The notes below the pieces were generated by a model, which saw only the letters and a list, made by a program, of their open reading frames with translations, ran no database searches and had not been told where the DNA came from. A program made the translations under genes and the position numbers. A DNA stretch of 60,288 nt, taken from Alphaproteobacteria bacterium. Lineage in GTDB: Bacteria > Pseudomonadota > Alphaproteobacteria > Reyranellales > Reyranellaceae. The stretch lies in contig VGCZ01000030.1 of NCBI GenBank assembly GCA_016869975.1, forward strand, positions 1 to 60,288. Direction: 5' to 3'. Every line of letters starts with the position of its first letter. Position 1 is the stretch's first letter. Positions 54,076-60,249 of this stretch are shown in pieces.

Positions 54076-55398
54076 TTACCGGCGATGCAGGCGCACGGTG
54101 AACGATGTGGCGGGATTGCGGCGGCCGCCCGGGCCCGGCAGGTTTGTCTCGCCGCTGCACTGCGCGATGCCGCTGGCGTCCGGCCGGCACAGCAAGCGGT
54201 CCTGTGTCCACGCGCTGCCGTCGCTGCAGGTGGCGTCGGCGTCCGCGATCTGCAGCGTGTCGCCCTGGAAGCGCGCCCGCGCCGGCGCGCGGCAGGTCGT
54301 GCCGTTCTGCCAGACGAAGACCAGCTGGCCGTTGCCGTGCTCGTCGAAGCAATAGGTGTGGTGGCCTGGCGAATGGCGCGGCGTGTAGCGGAACGAATCA
54401 CCGCGCCAGCAGCCCTTGAGGAAGCTGTAGTCGTTGGTCGCCTTGGGCGGCAGCTTGAGGATCGGCTCCTGCGGCGGCTTGGGTGGTGGCGGCGGTGGAT
54501 CGGGTTTCTTCTCGACCACCTGTGGCGGCTTGGGCGGCGGCGGCTCGGGCGGCTTGGGTGGTGGCGGACACGCCGCGCGCTTGGCCGCGAGCTCATCGCG
54601 CAGCGACGCCAGAGTCGCCCGCAGCTTCTCGGCCTCGGCCTGCGCCGCGCCCAGATCGGATTGCAGACCGACGAGCGGGTTGAGCGGTGCCGGTGGTGCC
54701 GGCGGCGCGGGCGGCGGCGGTAGGTGTGTCACGACGACTACCGCCTGCTCGGGCACGACCTGTCGCAGGAAGTGGGCGGTGATCAGGGCGAGGACGACGC
54801 TGAGCGCACTCGCCAGCAGCCAGCCCAGCCACGGGAACGGCGCGACGGCGGCGACCGGCGCGATCGTCGGCGGCAACGGCGCCGCGACGGCCGGTGGCGG
54901 TGGCGGCGCGGCGACGGCAGGCGCTGGCGCCGGGAAGGGCGGTGGCAGCAGCGCGCCGGCGGCGTCCGGCTCGTAGCCCCAGCAGACGACGACCGGCTGG
55001 TCGCCGACCATGAAGACGTAGTCGTCGGAGGGACGTTTGCAGGCCAGCTCCAAGGCGCGGCCGGTGATGCGCGCGTCGGCCGATGGCGCCTGTTGGAGCT
55101 GCGCGCCCAACGCGGCGATGTCGGCGATCAGCACGCTGACCTGGGACAACGTTTCGGCTCGCGCCGCTTCGGGCAGCGACGACAGCGGCGCGACGCTACC
55201 GGCAAGGTCGCTGTACCAGTCGATGCGGCGGCCGACATCGTCTTGCTGCGGCTCGGCCAGCAGCCGCGCGTGACGTTCGCCGAGGCGGCGGCGGATCACG
55301 CCGCGGATCTGCTCGTGCGTGGTGTGCAGCGGCTCGCCGCGCACGCCCAGGGGGCGGACGCCGGTCAGCGTGGTGCGGACGAGAGTCGTGCCGGCCAC
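54076..55398 (-). CDS. SrfA-like membrane protein, copy 1
   Basis: A 440-residue protein, first of three tandem paralogues on the minus strand. Domains: residues 1-145 N-terminal domain with RRIDWY at 57-62 and GDQPVVVCWGYEPDAAG at 132-148; Pro/Ala-rich 151-186; membrane segment about 188-211; coiled coil about 245-275; Pro-rich linker with VVEKKPDPPPPPPKPP at 278-312; C-terminal domain 323-440 with Cys 330, 350, 369, 391, 404 and 414, which could form disulphides. The layout agrees with SrfA-family proteins. The SrfB and SrfC partners usual for that family are absent from this window. Confidence 0.65.
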   Translation of the reverse strand: MAGTTLVRTTLTGVRPLGVRGEPLHTTHEQIRGVIRRRLGERHARLLAEPQQDDVGRRIDWYSDLAGSVAPLSSLPEAARAETLSQVSVLIADIAALGAQLQQAPSADARITGRALELACKRPSDDYVFMVGDQPVVVCWGYEPDAAGALLPPPFPAPAPAVAAPPPPPAVAAPLPPTIAPVAAVAPFPWLGWLLASALSVVLALITAHFLRQVVPEQAVVVVTHLPPPPAPPAPPAPLNPLVGLQSDLGAAQAEAEKLRATLASLRDELAAKRAACPPPPKPPEPPPPKPPQVVEKKPDPPPPPPKPPQEPILKLPPKATNDYSFLKGCWRGDSFRYTPRHSPGHHTYCFDEHGNGQLVFVWQNGTTCRAPARARFQGDTLQIADADATCSDGSAWTQDRLLCRPDASGIAQCSGETNLPGPGGRRNPATSFTVRLHRR

Positions 55399-55435
55399 GG
55401 CACCCCTGCCTGGTTAGAGCATCGACACGTTCATT

Positions 55436-55498
55436 GTCATCCCGAGCGTAGCGAGGGATCTAGGCCGGCCCTAGATCCCTCGCTGCGCTCGGGATGAC
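55436..55498. repeat. long near-perfect inverted repeat
   Basis: Two 29-bp arms (55436-55464 and 55470-55498) differing at one base, with a 5-base loop. Each arm is a copy of the GTCATCCCGAGC...GGGATCT element seen once at 33748. It lies seven bases beyond the stop of the acyl-CoA ligase gene on the minus strand and upstream of the SrfA-like copy 1 gene. It would form a very stable hairpin in RNA. Confidence 0.85.
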
Positions 55499-55504
55499 AG
55501 GTCA

Positions 55505-57376
55505 CTAAAGCGCCTTCGCCCAGTCGCGCAGCACGAATTTCTGCACCTTGCCCGTGGACGTCTTGGGTAGGTCGCGGAAGACGATGGTGCGCGGGATCTT
55601 GTAGCCGGCCATGTTGGCGCGGCAGAAGGCGGTGATCTCCTCGGCCGTGGCGCTGGCGCCAGGCTTGAGCACGACGAAGGCGCAGGGCGTCTCGCCCCAT
55701 TTCTCGTCCGGCCGCGCCACGACGGCGGCTTCGAGCACGGCGGGGTGCTGGTAGAGCACGCCCTCGACCTCGATGGTCGAGATGTTCTCGCCGCCGGATA
55801 TGATGATGTCCTTCGACCGGTCGCGCAGCTCGATATAGCCGTCGGCATGCGCCACGCCGAGATCGCCGGAATGGAACCAGCCGCCGGCGAAGGCCTCCCG
55901 CGTCGCCTTGGGGTTCTTCAGGTAGCCCTTCATCACCAGATTGCCGCGGAAGAACACCTCGCCCATGGTCGCGCCGTCGTTGGGCACCGGCTTCATCGTC
56001 GCCGGGTCGAGCACCGCCACGCCGTCCTCGGCGGCGTAACGCACGCCCTGACGCGCCTTCAGTCGCGCGCGTTCGGCGCTGGGCAGCGCGTCCCATTCGT
56101 CGTGCCACGAACACACCGTGGCTGGGCCATAGACCTCGGTCAGGCCGTAGACATGGGTGATGTGGAAACCCTGCTTCTCGACCGCCTCGAGCACGGCGGC
56201 CGGCGGCGGCGCCGCCGCGGTCATGAACTCGACGACGTAGGGCAGCTCGCGGCGCTCCTCGGGCTTGGCATTGATGATGAAGTTCAGGATCACCGGCGCG
56301 CCGCACATGTGCGAGACGTCCTCGTCGGCCAGCGAATCGAAGATGGTCTTGGCGCTGATGCGGCGCAGGCAGACGCTGGTGCCCGCGACCAGCGCCAGGG
56401 TCCACGGGAAGCACCAGCCGTTGCAGTGGAACATCGGCAAGGTCCACAGATAGGTGGGGTGCATGCCCATCGCCCATTGCGTGGCGTTGCCATAGGCCGA
56501 CAGCGTGGCGCCGCGGTGATGGAACACCACGCCCTTGGGGTTGCCCGTGGTCCCCGACGTGTAGTTCAGCGAGATCGCGTTCCACTCGTCGGCGGGATAC
56601 TCCCAGGCGTAGTCGGGATCGCCGCCGGCGATGAAATCCTCGTAGCTCAGCGCGCTGATCGCCTCGCCGCCATCGTATTCCGAATCGGCAATGTCGATCA
56701 CCAGCGGCTTCACCGTGGCCTTGGCCAGCGCCTCCTTGATCACGCCGTGATACTCGCGATCGGCCATCAGCACCTTGGTCTCGCTGTGGTCGAGGATGAA
56801 GGCGATCATCGCCGCGTCGAGCCGCGTGTTGAGCGCGTTGAGCACCGCGCCGCACATCGGCACGCCGAAATGCGCCTCGTAGATCTCCGGGATATTGGGC
56901 GCCATCACCGTCACGGTGTCGCCGATGCCGATGCCGCGCTTCTCCAGCGCCGACGCCATCTGGCGCGCCCGCGTGTAGGTCTGTCGCCAGGTGTAGCGCC
57001 GCTGGCCGTGCACAACGGAGGCCCGCTCGGGATAGACGCTGGCGGCGCGCTCGAGGAATTGCAGCGGCGTGAGCGGTGCGTAGTTGGCGGCGTTGCGATC
57101 GAGATCGCGCTCGAAGATGTTGGCGGCCACCCGGGCCGCAGGTTGCCTGCTGGCGGGCCGCGCGGCGGGCACGCGTACAGCCGCGGCACGCGCCTTGACC
57201 GGCCGGCGCGGCGTGGGCCGCGCCGCCGGCATCGCCGGCTTGGCGACGATCGGCTTTGCCTTGGCCTTCGCCGTGGGTTTCGGCTTGGCGGCGGGCGCCT
57301 TCGCGACGGCCTTCTTCGTCGCCTTGCCCGCCGGCTTCCTCACACCGCCCTTGCCCGGTTTCTTGCCCTTGGCCAT
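55505..57376 (-). CDS. AMP-binding acyl-CoA ligase with a basic, histone-like N-terminal tail
   Basis: A 623-residue protein. Residues 1-85 are a Lys/Ala/Pro/Arg-rich tail resembling histone H1 or AlgP tails (KGKKPGKGGVRKPAGKATKK at the start). The rest is a normal acyl-CoA ligase starting NIFERDLDRNAANYAPLTPL. The adenylate-forming motifs are YTSGTTGNPKGV, VYGLTEVYGPATVCSWHDEW, GGWFHSGDLGVAHADGYIELRDRSKDIIISGGENIS and the C-terminal PKTSTGKVQKFVLRDWA. It most resembles medium/long-chain or methylmercaptopropionate-type ligases. A GTG in the frame at residue 83 is a possible internal start without the tail. Confidence 0.88.
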   Translation of the reverse strand: MAKGKKPGKGGVRKPAGKATKKAVAKAPAAKPKPTAKAKAKPIVAKPAMPAARPTPRRPVKARAAAVRVPAARPASRQPAARVAANIFERDLDRNAANYAPLTPLQFLERAASVYPERASVVHGQRRYTWRQTYTRARQMASALEKRGIGIGDTVTVMAPNIPEIYEAHFGVPMCGAVLNALNTRLDAAMIAFILDHSETKVLMADREYHGVIKEALAKATVKPLVIDIADSEYDGGEAISALSYEDFIAGGDPDYAWEYPADEWNAISLNYTSGTTGNPKGVVFHHRGATLSAYGNATQWAMGMHPTYLWTLPMFHCNGWCFPWTLALVAGTSVCLRRISAKTIFDSLADEDVSHMCGAPVILNFIINAKPEERRELPYVVEFMTAAAPPPAAVLEAVEKQGFHITHVYGLTEVYGPATVCSWHDEWDALPSAERARLKARQGVRYAAEDGVAVLDPATMKPVPNDGATMGEVFFRGNLVMKGYLKNPKATREAFAGGWFHSGDLGVAHADGYIELRDRSKDIIISGGENISTIEVEGVLYQHPAVLEAAVVARPDEKWGETPCAFVVLKPGASATAEEITAFCRANMAGYKIPRTIVFRDLPKTSTGKVQKFVLRDWAKAL

Positions 57377-57419
57377 GCGATCCCTCTTACGCCCACGCGT
57401 TGTCCGGGTCTTTATCGCC

Positions 57420-58388
57420 TCACTCCAGCTTCAGGTCGAGTTCCTTGATGAGGTTGGCGAAGTACAGGCGATCGTCGGCGACCTGCTTGGCGAAAACATC
57501 GTGCGGCTGGTGGTACGCGATCTGCGCCACCAGGGAGAGCTTGTGCTGGATGTCGGGCTCGGCGGCGAGCTTGCCAAGCTCGGCCGACAGCCGGTCGATC
57601 GCTGCGCGCGGCGTCGCCTTGGGCGCGAACAGGCCGAACCAGCTGCGGTCGCGGAAGCTCGCGATGTCGAGGCCGAGCTCGGCGGCGGTCGGCGTGTCAG
57701 GCAGCTCGCGCAGCCGGTCTTTTGTCGCCGCCAGCGCGGCGAGCACCTTGCCGGCCTTGGCCTGCGGCATGAACGAAGGATCGAACACCATGTGGATCCG
57801 CCCGCTCATGACGTCGCCCACGGCGTCGACGATGGTCTTGTAGGGCGCGTGCTGCATGCGGATGCCGGCGGCGCGGGTTAGCACCTCGCCGGTGAGATGG
57901 GTGATCGTGCCGAGCCCGGAGGAGCCGTACCAGTACTTGCCCGGGTTGGCCTTGGCCAGTTCGACGAAGCCCTTCCAGTCCTTGACGCCCAGCTCGTTGG
58001 TCAGGCTCACGATCAGCACCGGCGTCGACAGCCGCGCGACAGGCGCGAAGGCATTGATGTCGTAATTGACCTGCCGGACAGTGGGCGTGATCGCCATGAT
58101 CGCGGTCGGTGACAGCAGCAACGTGTGGCCATCGGCCGGTGCGTTGCCGACGATCGCCGTGCCGACGCCGCCCGACGCGCCCGGCTTGTTCTCGATGATC
58201 ACCTGCTGGCCCAGCGCCGCCGTCAGCCGCTCGCCGTAGATGCGCACCACCTGGTCGGCCGATCCGCCCGGCCCGTAGGGCACGATGATGCGCACGGGCT
58301 TGTCGGGCTTCCACGCCGTCTGCGCACGGGCATTCGTCACGGCCAACAGGGCAAGCCCGCCCAGCGCGGCGGTACGACGACGGATCAT
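57420..58388 (-). CDS. tripartite tricarboxylate transporter substrate-binding protein (Bug family)
   Basis: A 322-residue periplasmic receptor, second Bug protein in the window. Start at 58388 (MIRRRTAALGGLALLAVTNARAQ), chosen because GGAGG stands upstream; a longer frame extension is rejected. Family segments: PVRIIVPYGPGGSADQVVRIYGERLTAALGQQVIIENKPGASGGVGTA, then MAITPTVRQVNYDINAFAPV and YGSSGLGTITHLTGEVLTRAAG. It is likely to bind a small carboxylate. No TctA/TctB genes adjoin it. Transcription runs toward the acyl-CoA ligase 44 bases downstream, so the two may be a unit. Confidence 0.92.
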   Translation of the reverse strand: MIRRRTAALGGLALLAVTNARAQTAWKPDKPVRIIVPYGPGGSADQVVRIYGERLTAALGQQVIIENKPGASGGVGTAIVGNAPADGHTLLLSPTAIMAITPTVRQVNYDINAFAPVARLSTPVLIVSLTNELGVKDWKGFVELAKANPGKYWYGSSGLGTITHLTGEVLTRAAGIRMQHAPYKTIVDAVGDVMSGRIHMVFDPSFMPQAKAGKVLAALAATKDRLRELPDTPTAAELGLDIASFRDRSWFGLFAPKATPRAAIDRLSAELGKLAAEPDIQHKLSLVAQIAYHQPHDVFAKQVADDRLYFANLIKELDLKLE

Positions 58389-58578
58389 GGCGTTCCTCCT
58401 GCTCTTCATGTCGCGAAGGATAGAATGGTTCGCGCACGAACGGGAACGACGATTGCGTGACGGCTGCTCTTGTTTGCAACCTTCGCTCGTGAACGACAGG
58501 CGCTGCGATAGAGCCTTTCCTTTCGTTGCCGCCACAACACAGCGCACAGCCGATCGCATCGACACCGCCGATTCGCCA

Positions 58579-58607
58579 TTGTCTGTTCGACCAATCACCC
58601 GTAGAAC
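58579..58607 (+). promoter_or_regulatory. promoter-like site upstream of Y RNA unit A
   Basis: TTGTCT (58579-58584) and TAGAAC (58602-58607) separated by exactly 17 nt. The same arrangement, TTGTGT-17-TAGAAC, occurs before unit D, and both are followed by CCKCGCCCTCA. It is likely the promoter for units A-B-C. Confidence 0.6.
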
Positions 58608-58623
58608 CCGCGCCCTCACGGTC

Positions 58624-58783
58624 GGCGGGCCGGAAGGCGTTGGGTTATTGCCTGTCACGCAGGAGGACCGGGTTCGATTCCCGGAGGCCGGAGGACGTGC
58701 TTCGGCTTTAGCTCACGGAGAGCGCCGATCGATCGGCCGACGTTCGTCGGTCGACGATCCCCCAACCCGGCACCATGTCCGCC
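58624..58783 (+). ncRNA. Y RNA-like (YrlA-type) unit A
   Basis: Non-coding unit of about 160 nt with permuted-tRNA order. The ends pair (GGCGGGC 58624-58630 with GTCCGCC 58777-58783). The T arm has CCGGG-TTCGATT-CCCGG near 58670-58686. A stem AGGCCG / CGGCTT takes the place of the acceptor, with a 12-nt loop. Then comes the D arm with GCTC / GAGC. The anticodon region is replaced by extra hairpins (CCTG/CAGG on the 5' side and GCCGA/TCGGC, CCGAC/GTCGG on the 3' side). The 5' strand CCGGAAGGCGTTGGGTTAT resembles the Ro60-binding strand of human Y RNAs. It is the most divergent of the four units. Confidence 0.7.
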
Positions 58784-58798
58784 AGACGTCGTGAAATC

Positions 58799-58924
58799 GG
58801 CGCGGGCCGATGGCATTGGGTTATCCGTAATCCGGAGGGCCTGGGTTCGAATCCCGGCGACGGCGACGTCGTAGCTCAATCGGCGAGCACCGGACTTTAC
58901 CCAGTCCGCGCCCATGTCCGCGCC
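58799..58924 (+). ncRNA. Y RNA-like (YrlA-type) unit B
   Basis: Non-coding unit of about 126 nt; its tRNA-like module is complete and canonical. In order: anticodon-stem 3' strand TCCGG (58831-58835), 5-nt variable loop, T arm CTGGG-TTCGAAT-CCCGG (58841-58857), acceptor CGACG-GCGA-CGTCG (58858-58871) closed by a GNRA tetraloop, TA, D arm GCTC-AATCGGC-GAGC (58874-58888), A, and anticodon-stem 5' strand CCGGA (58890-58894). The ends form an interrupted helix GGCGCGGGC / GTCCGCGCC with inner ATGG/CCAT and TTGGGT/ACCCAG. The 5' strand CCGATGGCATTGGGTTATC resembles vertebrate Y RNAs. No promoter of its own; it begins 15 nt after unit A. Confidence 0.85.
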
Positions 58925-58941
58925 GCGGTGTCGACAAGATC

Positions 58942-59071
58942 GGCGCGGGCCGATGCGATCGGGTTAGTGGGTCCCGGGTTCGACCCCGGGCGGCGGCGAC
59001 GCCGTAGCTCAGTGGTAGAGCAGCGGTCGCGTGGCGACACGCGATTTCCCGGTCCGGTTCATGCCCGCGTC
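58942..59071 (+). ncRNA. Y RNA-like (YrlA-type) unit C
   Basis: Third unit, about 130 nt, starting 17 nt after unit B. End helix GGCGCGGGC / GCCCGCG with inner ATG/CAT and ATCGGG/CCCGGT. The T arm has CCCGGG flanking TTCGAC (one base short of a 7-nt loop, so slightly irregular). Acceptor CGGCG-GCGA-CGCCG (58991-59004) is capped by the same tetraloop as B but with compensating base pairs. D arm GCTC-AGTGGTA-GAGC (59007-59021) is a canonical D-arm. After it an extra hairpin TCGCGTG-GCGA-CACGCGA (59027-59044) is inserted. The Y-type 5' strand reads CCGATGCGATCGGGTTA. Confidence 0.83.
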
Positions 59072-59084
59072 GATTCTCGAGCGT

Positions 59085-59100
59085 TGTTCCCCTGGGAACA
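59085..59100. other. small palindrome after unit C
   Basis: TGTTCC-CCTG-GGAACA, a 6-bp hairpin 14 nt after unit C. It could end the A-B-C transcript or process it, though no T run follows. It lies 85 bases before the amidase start. Confidence 0.35.
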
Positions 59101-59184
59101 GGCGCGCTTGTGTTCTCGTGCTCTACTCCGACCGATGCGAACGAACCTCAACAGATCGAGGTAGTCCTCTCATGGAGGCGCAGC

Positions 59185-59808
59185 ATGCCGCGCACAATGT
59201 GGATTGAGCCCGAGATCATCGACATCACCGGCGCCACCAACAAGCACGATAGGAAGAAGACGCGGCTCGCGTCTGAGATCAACGCGGTCGTGCTGCACCA
59301 GACCGCCGATGACCGCGGCAGCGAGCCGATGCAGTTCAAGAATATCAGGGCGCATTTCGTCGTCACCAAGACCGGAAAGATCATCCAGCTGCATCCGGTG
59401 GCAGCGCTGACCTGGGCGTCGAACGCCTTCAACAACGAAAGCGTCGCCATCGAGTTCGCCGGACATTTCCCCACCGAGAAGGGCGTCTGGTGGACGGGTA
59501 ATCCGGCCCGCAATGTGCCGACTAAATCGCAGATCGATGCCGGGCGCGAAGTCGTCCTCTATCTTCACATCAAGCACGGCATCAAGTTCATCTATGCCCA
59601 TCGCCAGGGTTATCTGCCTGATGACGGCATCTACAGGAAGGGCGTCACGAACCAGCGCTCGAACTGCCCTGGACCAGACATCTGGTATGGGGTCGGTGAA
59701 TGGGCCAAGACGAATCTCGGTCTCAGCGATGGCGGAAAAGGCCATGCGATCGGCAACGGCACCGCCCTTCCCGATAGCTGGCGAACTGAACGTGTCCCTT
59801 CGTTCTGA
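59185..59808 (+). CDS. N-acetylmuramoyl-L-alanine amidase (Amidase_2/PGRP-type)
   Basis: A 207-residue zinc amidase cutting the bond between N-acetylmuramic acid and the L-alanine of the stem peptide. Expected zinc ligands are present: H38 (VVLHQT), H139 (YAHRQG) and C161 (SNCPGPDIW). The first strand and helices of the Amidase_2 fold match (VVTKTGKIIQLHPVAALTWASN). There is no signal peptide, so it is either cytosolic or phage-endolysin-like. The start at 59185 has GGAGG six bases upstream. It sits between Y RNA units C and D. A hairpin with a T run follows at 59838. Confidence 0.85.
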   Translation: MPRTMWIEPEIIDITGATNKHDRKKTRLASEINAVVLHQTADDRGSEPMQFKNIRAHFVVTKTGKIIQLHPVAALTWASNAFNNESVAIEFAGHFPTEKGVWWTGNPARNVPTKSQIDAGREVVLYLHIKHGIKFIYAHRQGYLPDDGIYRKGVTNQRSNCPGPDIWYGVGEWAKTNLGLSDGGKGHAIGNGTALPDSWRTERVPSF

Positions 59809-59837
59809 GCGGACCGGGCGCATTGCATCGACGACAC

Positions 59838-59869
59838 ACGGCGTGAAGCTCGCTTGGCCGTGGCTTTTT
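59838..59869 (+). terminator. probable terminator after the amidase gene
   Basis: ACGGC / GCCGT arms with an inner AAGC/GCTT pair and five T residues on the 3' side (59865-59869). It lies 29 bases after the amidase stop and directly before the promoter-like site of unit D. Confidence 0.5.
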
Positions 59870-59874
59870 CCGCA

Positions 59875-59903
59875 TTGTGTTGAGTCGCCGCCGCGACTAG
59901 AAC
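59875..59903 (+). promoter_or_regulatory. promoter-like site upstream of Y RNA unit D
   Basis: TTGTGT (59875-59880), 17-nt spacer, TAGAAC (59898-59903), followed by CCTCGCCCTCA. It matches the site before unit A in both hexamers, spacing and flank. Confidence 0.6.
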
Positions 59904-59945
59904 CCTCGCCCTCATCGGTTGGTCCTTGTGGCCCATCGATGAAAT

Positions 59946-60074
59946 CAGCGCGGGCCGATGGCATTGGGTTATCCATAATCCGGAGGGCCTGGGTTCGAAT
60001 CCTGGCGACGGCGACGTCGTAGCTCGACCGGCGAGCACCGGACTTTACCCAGTCCGTACCCATGTCCGCGTCTG
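59946..60074 (+). ncRNA. Y RNA-like (YrlA-type) unit D
   Basis: Fourth unit, about 129 nt, almost a duplicate of unit B with about six base differences. The tRNA-like module is intact: T arm CTGGG-TTCGAAT-CCTGG (GU pairs), acceptor CGACG-GCGA-CGTCG, D arm GCTC-GACCGGC-GAGC, and anticodon-stem strands TCCGG and CCGGA. End helix CGCGGGC / GTCCGCG, with ATGG/CCAT and TTGGGT/ACCCAG. Differences from B fall in loops or keep pairing, as expected of a functional RNA. It has its own promoter-like site and lies after the amidase gene. Confidence 0.84.
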
Positions 60075-60249
60075 TTTGCTCGGACGACATGGCGCGGCGG
60101 CGATTTCCGGGTGTCGCACCGCATCGCGATCCAGAGACGCTCAAAGACAAGAAAACCCAGGTCCATTGGCTCGTGCGCCGCGTACACAAGTGTGGTCCTA
60201 CCGCCGGCTTCGCCGCCTGGCCATCTCGTTGAAAGCAGGAGTACCCGTC

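Noticed and set aside
58655-58915. Minus-strand open frame whose translation contains PGIEPG
   Set aside because: It is the antisense of the T-arm sequence GGTTCGATTCC in Y RNA units A and B. The PGIEP / GFEPR peptide is a familiar artefact of reading through tRNA-like T arms. The same applies to the minus-strand frames across unit D (59631-60038, 59969-60187).
58991-59060. A normal tRNA gene starting at the D arm of unit C
   Set aside because: The D arm is canonical, but no T arm follows it. The T arm precedes it, and no sensible anticodon loop is formed. It is a permuted tRNA-like module, not a tRNA.
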